Source: JACVRX01 sp963819885
GTDB taxonomy: Bacteria; Actinomycetota; Actinomycetes; Jiangellales; Jiangellaceae
DNA: 64,000 nucleotides
NCBI GenBank assembly: GCA_963819885.1
Contig: CAWFXV010000022.1
Location: 186,001-250,000, forward strand
Direction: 5' to 3'
Shown: piece after piece, positions 42,148 to 51,268 of the stretch
Numbering within the stretch: the first letter of the stretch is position 1
How the letters are laid out: every line of letters starts with the position of its first letter
Notes under the pieces: model-generated
What the model saw: only the letters and a program-made list of their open reading frames with translations
The model's database searches: none
Told to the model about the DNA's origin: nothing
Position numbers and translations under genes: made by a program

Positions 42148-44805
42148 GTGGCCATTTCCGAGGACGCGGATCGGCAGGTGGCGGCGGTCCGTGCGGTAGT
42201 GGCGCATGCTGGAGGCGTGCGACGTGGTGTGCTTCGGGTCTACCTCGGTGCCGCACCGGGGGTGGGCAAGACCTACGACATGCTTTCGGAGGGCCGCCGC
42301 CGGCAGGAACGCGGCACCGACGTGGTCGTCGGGTTCGTCGAGACGCACGGCCGCGTGCACACCGCCGATCTGTTGGCGGGGATGGAGATCATCCCTCGCC
42401 GGACCATGACATACCGTGGCGCCGACTTCACCGAGATGGACCTCGACGCGGTGCTGGCGCGCGCACCGAAGGTGGCGCTGGTCGACGAGCTGGCGCACAC
42501 GAACGTGCCTGGGTCGCGGAACGAAAAACGCTGGCAGGACATCGACGAGGTGCTGGCAGCCGGCATCGACGTCATCTCGACGGTGAACATCCAGCACCTC
42601 GAGTCGCTCAACGACGTCGTGGAGGCGATCACCGGCGTCAAGCAGCGGGAGACCGTGCCGGACGAGGTCGTCCGACGTGCCGACCAGATCGAGCTTGTCG
42701 ACATGACCCCGGAGGCGCTACGAAGGCGGCTGGCCCACGGCAACGTCTATGCGCCGGAGAAGATCGACGCGGCGCTGGCCAACTACTTCCGGGTCGGGAA
42801 CCTGACGGCCTTGCGAGAACTGGCGCTGCTCTGGCTCGCCGACCGTGTTGATGACGCTCTGGAGGCTTACCGCGAGCAGCACGACATCGCCGACAGCTGG
42901 CCCGCCCGCGAGCGCATCGTCGTGGCGCTCACCGGTGGCACCGAAGGGGAAACGCTGTTGCGTCGGGCTGGTCAGATGGCCCGCCGCCGCGCCGGCGGCG
43001 AGCTGCTCGCCGTGCATGTGTCGCGTAGCGACGGCCTAGCCGGCGTTTCGCCTGCCGCGCTCGCCCATCAGCGGGAGTTGGTCGAGAACCTCGGTGGAAC
43101 TTTCCATACCGTCGTCGGCGACGACGTGCCCGAAGCCGTCCTCGACTTCGCCCGCGGTGTCAACGCCACCGTGATTGTGATCGGCGTGAGCCGCCGGCCG
43201 CGCTGGAAGGCCCTCTTCAGCGAAGGGGTTGGCGCCGCCGTCACCCGGCTGTCCGGGCCGATCGACGTGCATGTAGTCACGCACGAGGAGGCAGCCGGTC
43301 GCGGTGACCGGCTGCCACCGCGAGCCGAGGCGCTTGGCCGGCGCCGTCGTCTCACCGGTTGGGTACTCGCGGTGCTCGGCCCAGTCGTCCTCACGGTCAT
43401 CCTGACCACTCTGGTCGGCGACCACGGGCTGTCGACAGACCTCATGCTCTTTCTCGCCCTCACCGTCGGCGTTGCGCTGATCGGTGGACTATGGCCGGCT
43501 TTGACGGTCGCCGTCGGGGGCAGTCTGCTGCTCAACTACTACCTCACCCCCCCGGTCCACACCTGGACGATCGCCGACCCGGAGAACGCGCTGGCCCTGG
43601 TCGTGTTCGTTCTCGTGGCCGTGGGCGTGGCCTCGATCGTCGATGTCGCTGCTCGGCGGACCGTTCAGGCCGCGCATGACCGGGCCGAGTCCGAGACGTT
43701 GAGCGTCCTGGCCAGCAGTGTTCTCCGCGGACAGAACACGGTTGTCGCTGTTCTGGAACGGCTGCGAGAAACCTTCGCCATGTCCTCAGCGACGCTGCTC
43801 GAGCGGGCCGACGAGCACTCGCCATGGCAGCAGGTGGCCGCATCGGGCCCGGCACCGTGCGCGACTCCGGAAGAAGCGGACGTCGAAGTGTTGGTGTCGC
43901 CCACGCTGGCCCTGGCCATGCGTGGACGGGTGCTTCCAGCCGACGATCGGCGGGTGCTGGAGGCGTTCGCGGCCCAGGCAGCCGTGGTACTCGACCGGGA
44001 GCGGCTGCGCCAACAGGCCGGTGAAGCTCGGCAGCTCGAGCAGGGCAATACCATCCGAACCGCGCTGCTGGCGGCGGTGTCCCACGACCTCCGCACTCCG
44101 CTCGCCTCGATCCGCGCGGCCGTCGGCAGCCTCCGTCAGACCGACGTGAAATGGAGCGCCGACGACGAGGCCGAGCTGCTGGCCACCGTCGACGTCGCGA
44201 CCACGCGGCTCGAGCGGCTGATCGACAACCTACTGGACCTGTCCCGGCTGCAGACCGGGGCGGTACGACCGCTGACACGTCCGGTCAGCCTCGACGAGAT
44301 CGTGCCCAGGGCGACCGAGGGCCTTCCCGGCGACCGGATTCGGATCGACGTCCCGGAGACGCTGCCACTCGTGAATACAGACCCAGGCCTGATCGAGCGG
44401 GTCGTCGCCAACATTGTCGAGAATGCCCTGCGCTACGGGCCGGAGGATCTCCCGGTGGTAGTGAGTGCCTCCGACTTCGGGCACGCCGTCGAGCTCCGCG
44501 TCGTCGACCGGGGCCGCGGAGTCCCCGACGAGGCAAAAGCAACGATGTTCGAGTCCTTCCAGCGCCTCGGTGACTCCCGGACCAGCGAGGGCGTCGGGCT
44601 CGGTCTGGCGGTCGCGCGCGGTTTCGTCGAGGCCGTCGGAGGGACGCTGCTTGCCGAGGACACCCCCGGCGGCGGGCTGACTATGGTCGTCTCGCTGCCG
44701 ACTGCGGACAGCACCGAAACCGGTGAGTCCGTCGCGGCCATCGAGGATGAGACGCGGGACGGGCGGACCGCCGCCGCCGCTTCAGCGCCGGGAACGGCAT
44801 TGTGA
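42148..44805 (+). CDS. kdpD: K+-sensing histidine kinase KdpD
   Basis: The 885-residue protein has the N-terminal KdpD domain with P-loop GAAPGVGKTYDML (Lys41) and VDELAHTNVPGSRNEKRW, a USP-like domain (about 250-380), four TM helices (about 400-500), a GAF-like region and the kinase core with His646 in AAVSHDLRTPLAS, then VVANIVENALRYGP, DRGRGVPDE and GVGLGLAVARG. It senses K+ limitation or turgor and phosphorylates KdpE. The GTG starts one base after the kdpC stop codon. Confidence 0.96.
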   Translation: MAISEDADRQVAAVRAVVAHAGGVRRGVLRVYLGAAPGVGKTYDMLSEGRRRQERGTDVVVGFVETHGRVHTADLLAGMEIIPRRTMTYRGADFTEMDLDAVLARAPKVALVDELAHTNVPGSRNEKRWQDIDEVLAAGIDVISTVNIQHLESLNDVVEAITGVKQRETVPDEVVRRADQIELVDMTPEALRRRLAHGNVYAPEKIDAALANYFRVGNLTALRELALLWLADRVDDALEAYREQHDIADSWPARERIVVALTGGTEGETLLRRAGQMARRRAGGELLAVHVSRSDGLAGVSPAALAHQRELVENLGGTFHTVVGDDVPEAVLDFARGVNATVIVIGVSRRPRWKALFSEGVGAAVTRLSGPIDVHVVTHEEAAGRGDRLPPRAEALGRRRRLTGWVLAVLGPVVLTVILTTLVGDHGLSTDLMLFLALTVGVALIGGLWPALTVAVGGSLLLNYYLTPPVHTWTIADPENALALVVFVLVAVGVASIVDVAARRTVQAAHDRAESETLSVLASSVLRGQNTVVAVLERLRETFAMSSATLLERADEHSPWQQVAASGPAPCATPEEADVEVLVSPTLALAMRGRVLPADDRRVLEAFAAQAAVVLDRERLRQQAGEARQLEQGNTIRTALLAAVSHDLRTPLASIRAAVGSLRQTDVKWSADDEAELLATVDVATTRLERLIDNLLDLSRLQTGAVRPLTRPVSLDEIVPRATEGLPGDRIRIDVPETLPLVNTDPGLIERVVANIVENALRYGPEDLPVVVSASDFGHAVELRVVDRGRGVPDEAKATMFESFQRLGDSRTSEGVGLGLAVARGFVEAVGGTLLAEDTPGGGLTMVVSLPTADSTETGESVAAIEDETRDGRTAAAASAPGTAL

Positions 44806-45476
44806 GCCGCGTCCTCGTCGTGGACGACGAACCGACGTTGGTTCGGGCGCTCGCGATCAACCTCCGGGCCCGTGGATGGGAGGTCGTGACCGCGTACGAC
44901 GGGACGGGAGCGCTCCAAGCCGCGAGCGACCGGCACCCGGACGTCGTCGTGCTCGATCTGGGTCTGCCGGATATCGACGGCGTGGAGGTGATCCGCGGCC
45001 TGCGCGGCTGGACCCGAGTACCAATCATCGTGCTTTCTGCACGGCAAGTCTCTGACGACAAAGTCGAGGCGCTCGATGCCGGTGCGGACGATTACATGAC
45101 CAAACCGTTCGGGATGGACGAACTGCTCGCCCGCTTACGGGCCGCGTTGCGGCGCGTGGCGCCCGCTGAAGAGGAGGCGGTCATCGCGGCGGGGGAACTG
45201 TCGGTCGACCTCGTTCGCAAGAAGGTGACCCGCGCCCGAGTCGACGTCCGGCTCACCCCGACGGAATGGCAGCTACTCGAGGTTCTCGTTCGCGCCCGCG
45301 GAAAGTTGGTCAGTCGGCAGCAGCTGCTGCACGAGGTATGGGGGCCCGCGTACAACTCGGAGACGAACTACCTGCGCGTGTACACCGCCCAACTTCGCCG
45401 CAAGCTCGAACAAGATCCGGCGCACCCCCGGCACATCATCACCGAGCCGGGCATGGGCTACCGGTTCGAGGTCTGA
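44802..45476 (+). CDS. kdpE: Response regulator KdpE
   Basis: The 224-residue protein has a receiver domain with Asp8/9 and phospho-acceptor Asp52 in VVVLDLGLPDIDG, then an OmpR-type winged helix with LTPTEWQLLEVLVRARGKLV, VWGPAYNSETNYLRVY and the end HIITEPGMGYRFEV. It activates kdpFABC. The GTG overlaps the kdpD stop by 4 bases, so kinase and regulator are translationally coupled. Putative binding repeats lie at 37483-37533. Confidence 0.96.
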   Translation: MSRVLVVDDEPTLVRALAINLRARGWEVVTAYDGTGALQAASDRHPDVVVLDLGLPDIDGVEVIRGLRGWTRVPIIVLSARQVSDDKVEALDAGADDYMTKPFGMDELLARLRAALRRVAPAEEEAVIAAGELSVDLVRKKVTRARVDVRLTPTEWQLLEVLVRARGKLVSRQQLLHEVWGPAYNSETNYLRVYTAQLRRKLEQDPAHPRHIITEPGMGYRFEV

Positions 45477-45553
45477 GCCCAGCTTGTTGCGCACCGGGCA
45501 CCAGCCGTAGCCGCCGTCGGCATCGGCACCCTTTGCATTGGCACGCCCACCTG

Positions 45554-45626
45554 CGATTGGCACGGTGAACCGTTGCTCGCGGGTCCGATTTCAGCCGATC
45601 TGTGGACCCGCTCGACGTGCCAATCG
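45554..45626. repeat. Nested inverted repeat between kdpE and the pirin gene
   Basis: CGATTGGCACG at 45554-45564 is inverted at 45616-45626. Inside it GCGGGTCC at 45579-45586 is inverted at 45604-45611. It lies between two convergent stops, so it can act as a bidirectional terminator. Its outer arm shares ATTGGCACG with the element at 62657-62750. Confidence 0.65.
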
Positions 45627-45640
45627 TCAGAGCGAGAGGG

Positions 45641-46627
45641 TCAGCGAGCCACTTCGGGGTCGAGGTCGGCGGCCGTGTGGTGCGGCACTTCGGTCTGACC
45701 GAGTCGGCCGGCCTGGAAGTCCTCGATCGCCTCGACGATCTCGGCGGAAGTGTTCATGACGAACGGACCGTAACGAGCCACCGGCTCTCGAATCGGTAGC
45801 CCGCCGAGCACCAGGACGTCCCAGCCGAGGGCCGGCGACGGCTGAGCGTCGGCCGCGCGCATGGTCAAGGCTTCGCCGGCACCGAACACCGCGAGCTGGC
45901 CCTCGTCCAGCGGCTGCCCGAGCGGTCCTACGTGGCCGCGGCCTGACAGCACGTATGCGAGCGCATTGAAATCGGCCGGCCAGGGCAGATCCAGCTTGGC
46001 GCCGGGCGCGATGGTCGCATGCAGGTAGGTGATCGGCGTGAACGTCACGCCGGGCCCGTCGTAGCCGCCGAGGGAGCCGGCGATCAGCCGGATCAACGAT
46101 CCGCCGTCGGCGCTGGAGATCAGCCGGACGTCCCCGGCATCGATGTCTTGATAACGCGGGGGCGTCCACTTCAGCGACTTCGGCAGGTTCACCCAGAGCT
46201 GTACGCCGTGGAACAGCCCGCCCTTGACCACGAACTCCTGCGGCGGGAGTTCGCTGTGCAGAATGCCTGCCCCGGCGGTCATCCACTGAGTCGTGCCATC
46301 GGTGAGCAGCCCGCCGCCGCCGGTGGAATCCTTGTGCTCGAATGCACCGTCGAGCATGTACGTGACCGTCTCGAAGCCACGATGCGGATGCCAAGGCGCA
46401 CCCTTGGCCTCACCGGGCCCGTACTGGACTGCCCCCATGTGATCCAGGAGCAGAAACGGGTCGGCGAGGCTGAGGTCCATCCCAGGAAACGGCCGGCGGA
46501 CGACGAATCCCTCGCCCTCGAGCTGACGATGAGCGGTGACAACCTTGCCGACGCCGCGCCAATCGGTGCCGGTCGGCACGGTGGCCAGTCGGGGAAGGGT
46601 GAGGGTGTCGGCGGTCACGGCGGGCAT
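45641..46627 (-). CDS. Pirin family protein
   Basis: The 328-residue protein contains the pirin metal site region DPFLLLDHMGAVQYGPGEAK, PWHPHRGFETVTYMLDGAFE and AGAGILHSELPP, followed by a second cupin with GRGHVGPLGQPLDEG. Pirins are Fe-dependent cupins, and some are quercetinases or redox-sensing cofactors. The ATG at 46627 has GAGGAG 7 bases upstream. A perfect palindrome TTGACGCGTCAA about 40 bases upstream suggests control by a MarR-type or similar repressor. Confidence 0.9.
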   Translation of the reverse strand: MPAVTADTLTLPRLATVPTGTDWRGVGKVVTAHRQLEGEGFVVRRPFPGMDLSLADPFLLLDHMGAVQYGPGEAKGAPWHPHRGFETVTYMLDGAFEHKDSTGGGGLLTDGTTQWMTAGAGILHSELPPQEFVVKGGLFHGVQLWVNLPKSLKWTPPRYQDIDAGDVRLISSADGGSLIRLIAGSLGGYDGPGVTFTPITYLHATIAPGAKLDLPWPADFNALAYVLSGRGHVGPLGQPLDEGQLAVFGAGEALTMRAADAQPSPALGWDVLVLGGLPIREPVARYGPFVMNTSAEIVEAIEDFQAGRLGQTEVPHHTAADLDPEVAR

Positions 46628-46668
46628 CGGCACGCTCCTCGGCTCGTCCTGTGCCTGCTTCAGCACCG

Positions 46669-46680
46669 TTGACGCGTCAA
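46669..46680. promoter_or_regulatory. 12-bp palindrome upstream of the pirin gene
   Basis: TTGACGCGTCAA is a perfect palindrome. Read towards the pirin gene, TTGACG could also be its -35 hexamer, so a repressor bound here would block the promoter. Confidence 0.35.
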
Positions 46681-46715
46681 TAATTCCGGCGCAGTCGACA
46701 CCAGCCGGGTGAGCC

Positions 46716-48452
46716 CTAAGATTCGCCGGCATCCACCGGTTGAAAACGCAGTGCCGCAGCGGCATGTGCTGGCACGACCGGCCGGTGTGGCGGCACCGGG
46801 TCGATCCGCAGATAGGCGGCGCCCGGCTTGGGGCGCGGATCTGGCTCACCCTTGTTCGGCCAGAACGCCATCGCCCGCTCGGCCTGCGCGGTGATCGTGA
46901 GCGACGGGTTCACCCCGAGGTTGGCGGAGACCGCCGAACCGTCGACCACGTGCAGCCCCGGGTACCCGTGCACGCGGTGGTAGGCGTCGATGACACCGGT
47001 TTCGGCGGAGTCGCCGATCACACAGCCACCGAGGATGTGCGCAGTCATCGGCACGTCGAAGACATCGCCGACGGTTCCGCCCGGCATGCCGCCGATCTCC
47101 TTGGCGGCGATGCGGGCCGCGGTGTGCCCCGCCGGGATCCAGTTCGGATTTGGTGCGCCGTGCCCCTGCCGGCTGGTGAGCCGGTGACGCAACGGGCCCT
47201 TCCGGCGGAATACCGTCAGCGAGTTGTCTGAGGACTGCATGACCAGCAGGATCACCGTGCGCTCGGACCAGCGGAGGACCGAGAACGAGCGCAGGAACGT
47301 GACCGGATGACTCGCGGCGAGGGCGAGGAAACGGACCGGGCGTGGCAGGCGGCCGTCGCCGTCGACCAGGAGCGTGCCGAGCAGGCCCATCGCGTTGCTG
47401 CCTTTGCCGTAGCGCACGGGTTCGATGTGGGTGGTGTCATCTGGATGGATCGACGAGGTGATCGCGGGGCCCCGGGAGAAGTCGGTATCGACGGCGCGGG
47501 CTGTCGCGCCCAGCAGGGCCTCGGAGTTGGTCCGGGTCAGCTCACCCAGACGTCGGGAGATGAGCGGAAGAACTCCGTCGTCGCGCAGCGAATGCAACAG
47601 CGTCTGCGTGCCCAGGGTGCCTGCCGCGAACACGACGTGATCGGTGGTCAAACTCCGACGGGCTCGGCCCGGCCGAAGCCTCTCGTTGATCAACGAAGCG
47701 GGCCCGCGCGGCGTCCGCCGAACCTCGACCTCGTATCCACCGGCGTATCGCGGCCGAACCGCTACCGCCGTCGTGTTGGCCAGGATCCGGGCGCCGGCCC
47801 GCTCGGCGAGGTAGAGGTAGTTGGTCTCGAGCGTGTTCTTCGCGCCGTACCGGCACCCGGTCATGCACTCGCCGCAGTGCAGGCAACCGGTTCGCCGGGG
47901 CCCAGCTCCGCCGAAGTAGGGGTCATCGACCTCTACGCCAGGTGTTCCGAGGTACACGCCCACGGGTGCGTACCGGAACGTTTCGGCTACGCCCATCTTC
48001 GCCGCGACGGCCTGCATGACGGTGTCCGATGGCGTCGGTTCTGACACGACGGTGACACCGAGCATGCGTTCGGCCTGGTCGTAGTACGGGGAGAGTTCCG
48101 CCCGCCAATCAGTGATGTGCTGCCAGTGCTGGTCGCGGTAGAACTCCGCAAGTGGCCGGTAGAGCGTGTTCGCATAGACCAGCGAGCCGCCACCGACGCC
48201 CGCACCCGAGAGCACGACGACGTTGCGCAGCAACGAGATCCGCTGGATGCCGGTGCATCCCAGCGCAGGCGCCCAGAGAAAATTGCGGAGATCCCAACTG
48301 GTTGTCGGGAAATCCTCCGGCCGGAATCGCCGCCCGGCTTCGAGTACCGCGACGCGATAGCCCTTTTCGGTCAGCCGCAATGCGGCGACGCTGCCGCCGA
48401 AGCCGGAACCGACCACCACGACGTCGACGTCGGGCGCACCGCCCCCGGCCAT
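46716..48452 (-). CDS. GMC-type FAD oxidoreductase (cholesterol-oxidase-like)
   Basis: The 578-residue protein begins with the FAD dinucleotide fold VVVVGSGFGGSVAALRLTEK and ...VLEAG. It has SGAGVGGGSLVYANTL, a Cys cluster GCLHCGECMTGCRYGAKNT that recalls cholesterol-oxidase-like GMC enzymes with a ferredoxin-type insert, and the C-terminal GMC region VVDGSAVSANLGVNPSLTIT. It would oxidise an alcohol, perhaps a sterol, with O2 or another acceptor. No signal peptide is present. The substrate is uncertain. It ends 88 bases upstream of the pirin start, so co-transcription is possible. Confidence 0.88.
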   Translation of the reverse strand: MAGGGAPDVDVVVVGSGFGGSVAALRLTEKGYRVAVLEAGRRFRPEDFPTTSWDLRNFLWAPALGCTGIQRISLLRNVVVLSGAGVGGGSLVYANTLYRPLAEFYRDQHWQHITDWRAELSPYYDQAERMLGVTVVSEPTPSDTVMQAVAAKMGVAETFRYAPVGVYLGTPGVEVDDPYFGGAGPRRTGCLHCGECMTGCRYGAKNTLETNYLYLAERAGARILANTTAVAVRPRYAGGYEVEVRRTPRGPASLINERLRPGRARRSLTTDHVVFAAGTLGTQTLLHSLRDDGVLPLISRRLGELTRTNSEALLGATARAVDTDFSRGPAITSSIHPDDTTHIEPVRYGKGSNAMGLLGTLLVDGDGRLPRPVRFLALAASHPVTFLRSFSVLRWSERTVILLVMQSSDNSLTVFRRKGPLRHRLTSRQGHGAPNPNWIPAGHTAARIAAKEIGGMPGGTVGDVFDVPMTAHILGGCVIGDSAETGVIDAYHRVHGYPGLHVVDGSAVSANLGVNPSLTITAQAERAMAFWPNKGEPDPRPKPGAAYLRIDPVPPHRPVVPAHAAAALRFQPVDAGES

Positions 48453-48586
48453 GGGTCACCACCTCGTCCGGAGCCTAACCACACCGGTGAAGTGATGCGG
48501 GAATGATTTCGAGACCTTGGGAGAGCCGGGCTTGTGGTGTCGACCCCGCAGGCGCTCAGCCAGGCGGCGGCTGTCAGGATGCGGGC

Positions 48587-49225
48587 ATGCGTCTGGACCA
48601 CGTCTCGTACGCCGCCGGCCCGGAAGGGCTCGACGTCACGAGCCGCCGGCTCGCGGATGCGCTCGGGGTCGATTTCGTCGACGGCGGCATACACCCTCGG
48701 TTCGGGACCCGCAATCGCGTTCTGCCGCTGGCCAGTGGCCACTACCTGGAAGTGGTCGCCGTACTTGACCATCCCGTCGCGGACAAGGTGCCGTTCGGGC
48801 AGGCCGTCAAGGCACGCACCGACCGTGGTGGGGGATGGCTGGGCTGGGTCGTGGCCGTCGACGACCTGACCGAGATCGAGACTCGGTTGGGTCGGTCCGC
48901 CGTCCAGGGAAACCGCAGACGCCCCGACGGCTTCGAGCTGTTGTGGAGGCAGATCGGGGTCAAGGGACTCATCAACGACCCACAGTTGCCGTTCTTCGTG
49001 TGCTGGGAGTCCGACCCGAGCCATCATCCTGCCGCGGGCGCCGCTGACGGCGTCGATCTGGTCCGCCTGGAAATCGCCGGTGACCCGCACCGGGTCACCG
49101 AATGGCTGGGTGAGCCCGAGGACCACCCACTCGACGACGTCGAGGTCGACTGGGTGGCTCCGTCGGGCACGCCGGGCGTCCTCGCCGCCCATTTCCGCAC
49201 TTTGTCCGGTGTCGTGCGCATCTGA
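48587..49225 (+). CDS. Glyoxalase-like domain protein
   Basis: The 212-residue protein starts MRLDHVSYAAGPEGLDVTSR and contains IHPRFGTRNRVLPLASGHYL with EVVAVLDHP, which fits the Glyoxalase_3 (PF13468) branch of the VOC superfamily. FVCWESDPSHHP lies in the second module. Substrate unknown. The ATG at 48587 marks the conserved beginning. It is divergent from the GMC gene and converges on the fructosamine kinase gene. Confidence 0.85.
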   Translation: MRLDHVSYAAGPEGLDVTSRRLADALGVDFVDGGIHPRFGTRNRVLPLASGHYLEVVAVLDHPVADKVPFGQAVKARTDRGGGWLGWVVAVDDLTEIETRLGRSAVQGNRRRPDGFELLWRQIGVKGLINDPQLPFFVCWESDPSHHPAAGAADGVDLVRLEIAGDPHRVTEWLGEPEDHPLDDVEVDWVAPSGTPGVLAAHFRTLSGVVRI

Positions 49226-49237
49226 GCCGCCCGACGC

Positions 49238-50098
49238 TCACCTCGTATTCAACAACGACCGCGCGAGCCGTCCAGCCGCAGCACCGTAGGAGCCACCGAA
49301 CAGGACGGCGTGGACGAGCACAGGGTGCAGCTGATGCAACGCCAGCCTGGCCGGCCACCCGGCGGCGAGCGGCCACCGTTCCTGGTATGCGGCGATCAGC
49401 CGGTCGAGATGCGGGAGACCGAACAAGGCCAGCATGGCCAGGTCAGTCTCGCGGTGCCCGCCGTGCACCGCGGGGTCGATCACTCGGGCGAGCCCGTCGG
49501 AGCCCCATAACACGTTGCCGGCCCACAGATCTCCATGGACCAGTGCCGGCGGCTCAGCGGGTCCCGCCAGCTCGGGCAACACGCCCAGCACATCCTCGAC
49601 GGCCCGGGCGTCGTCAGGCGCCACCGAACCCAGCGCAGTTGCCGCCCGGAGAAAGGGCCGGATTCTACCCTCGGCCCAGAGGTCTAGCCACGTGCTCCAT
49701 GGTCCGCCCGGAAGCGCCAAGGTGGCGATCCAGCCGTCTCCATCGGTAGACCCGAAGGCCGCTGCCCCAGCCCGGTGGGTTCGTGCCAGTGCTCGGCCCA
49801 AGTGCTCGGCGGCCGGCGCCGACGCCCGGCCCGGCTCGACCCATTCGAGGACCAGGCACGAGTCGTCGGATCCGATCACGCCCGGCACTGGCACGCCGCC
49901 AGGAGCATGGGCCATCCGGCGCAAGCCGGCGGCCTCCACGGCAAAGAACCCCGGCGGGGAGCCCGACCTGGACTTGGCGAACACCGTGCGCCCGTCCTCG
50001 AGCCAGACCCGATGCGCAGCGCAGATGTCGCCACCGCTGACCGGTTCGAGCCGTTGCACGCGACTGCCGGCCAGCCGGCTCACCGAATCCGCGATCAC
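49238..50098 (-). CDS. Fructosamine/ketosamine-3-kinase family protein
   Basis: The 286-residue protein has the kinase-like fold of fructosamine kinases: SGGDICAAHRV, VFAKSRSGSPPGFFAVEAAG, the catalytic loop LVHGDLWAGNVLW and VIDPAVHGGHRETDLAM. Bacterial homologues phosphorylate ribulosamines or erythrulosamines on glycated proteins, which then break down and free the lysine. The start is GTG. It follows the low-molecular-weight phosphatase gene by 12 bases, a pairing known from other bacteria where the phosphatase prepares the substrate. Confidence 0.92.
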   Translation of the reverse strand: MIADSVSRLAGSRVQRLEPVSGGDICAAHRVWLEDGRTVFAKSRSGSPPGFFAVEAAGLRRMAHAPGGVPVPGVIGSDDSCLVLEWVEPGRASAPAAEHLGRALARTHRAGAAAFGSTDGDGWIATLALPGGPWSTWLDLWAEGRIRPFLRAATALGSVAPDDARAVEDVLGVLPELAGPAEPPALVHGDLWAGNVLWGSDGLARVIDPAVHGGHRETDLAMLALFGLPHLDRLIAAYQERWPLAAGWPARLALHQLHPVLVHAVLFGGSYGAAAGRLARSLLNTR

Positions 50099-50110
50099 CT
50101 CGGACCGAGC

Positions 50111-50626
50111 TCAGCCTCGTCGGGAATCGTCGAGCTCGCTGCGCAGGGTCTGGACCAGGCCGTTGATAGCCGGCTGGATTTGGTCGATGACGCGGGCGAA
50201 TCCGTCATCGCCGCCGTAGTAGGGATCGTGGACGTCGAGGTCGCCTGACGCCAGCGCCATCGGGTCGTACGCACGGAGCATCTGGATCTTGTCCTGGTCG
50301 AGGGTGTCCGGTGCAAGCAGGTGGAGTTCGGCCAGGTTGTCGCGGTCCAGGGCCAGCACCAGGTCGTAGTCGGAAAACGAGGCGCGGGTGAATTGCCGAG
50401 CGCGGTGATCGGCGGCATCAAAGCCCCGGTCTCGCAGGGCGGCCAGCGTGCGAGGGTCGGCCGGACCGCCGACATGCCAGCTGCCCGTCCCGGCGGAGTC
50501 GACGGTCACGGCGTCGGACAGGCCGGCATCGTCGAGTCGACGGCGGAGCATCGCGGCGGCCATGGGCGAACGGCAGATGTTACCCAGGCAGACGAGACAG
50601 ATGCGGAGCCCGGAACGCGCAGCCAT
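50111..50626 (-). CDS. Low-molecular-weight protein-tyrosine phosphatase
   Basis: The 171-residue protein has the CX5R loop VCLGNICRSP with nucleophile Cys13 and Arg19, GTGSWHVGGPADPRTLAAL and the general acid Asp in DVHDPYYGG. The family removes phosphate from tyrosine. The linkage with the fructosamine kinase suggests ribulosamine-5-phosphate phosphatase activity, as reported for such bacterial pairs. It lies 22 bases downstream of an uncharacterised gene in the same direction. Confidence 0.92.
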   Translation of the reverse strand: MAARSGLRICLVCLGNICRSPMAAAMLRRRLDDAGLSDAVTVDSAGTGSWHVGGPADPRTLAALRDRGFDAADHRARQFTRASFSDYDLVLALDRDNLAELHLLAPDTLDQDKIQMLRAYDPMALASGDLDVHDPYYGGDDGFARVIDQIQPAINGLVQTLRSELDDSRRG

Positions 50627-50648
50627 GACCTGGTGGGCGGCCGGGGGC

Positions 50649-51101
50649 TCAGGACCCCCCATTGTCCGCGTAGCGAGCAAGCTCGCCCACTGCCAGGGCC
50701 AACTCGGTCGCGAGCTCGAACGATCGCTCATGATGCGGATGGCCGCGCATCCACAGGCACACGGTCTGGACGACCGCACCCGACCACGCGGGATCACGGC
50801 GCAGGGCGTGGCGAAGCGATACCGGGCTTGGCGTGAACGCCGCGACGTCGTACCACCGGCCGTCGGCGAACGCCAGCAGCGGGTATCCGTCGGCGTCGTC
50901 GTAGACGACCTCATAGTTCCTGCCCCCGAGCAGGCCCTCGTACCAGGCGCGGTCCTGGCCGCTGTCGGGATTGGCCCGAGTCGGTGGTGTGGCGACGGAT
51001 CTAGGCGTCACGGGCAACGACGGTGAGGTGGTCCATGGACTATCCGCCGGGGGCTGCTCGGTCAGCACCGACCCGACGCTCCCGAAGTTGCCGACCATCA
51101 C
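50649..51101 (-). CDS. Uncharacterised protein upstream of the deglycation pair
   Basis: The 150-residue protein has a disordered Pro/Thr/Ser-rich N-terminus (1-50), then a compact part with AWYEGLLGGRNYEVVYDDAD, GYPLLAFADGRWYDVAAF and SFELATELALAVGELARYAD. No family is recognised. AGGAGG lies 7 bases before the GTG at 51101 (ATG follows). It is first in a likely operon with the phosphatase and fructosamine kinase, so a part in sugar-adduct handling is possible but unproven. Confidence 0.6.
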   Translation of the reverse strand: MMVGNFGSVGSVLTEQPPADSPWTTSPSLPVTPRSVATPPTRANPDSGQDRAWYEGLLGGRNYEVVYDDADGYPLLAFADGRWYDVAAFTPSPVSLRHALRRDPAWSGAVVQTVCLWMRGHPHHERSFELATELALAVGELARYADNGGS

Positions 51102-51268
51102 AACTCAGCCTCCTGCAAAGCACAGTTGTCGGCACAACGCCCCCCGAGACACCCGCTCAGCCGGTGGCCTCGCAACGTGTCGTCGTCGTGAGGAAAGTAG
51201 GCACAACGGTATGACACGGGCAGTGACGGTCAAAGCACTGGGTCGGGCGCGTCGGCAGGCGCCGACGA

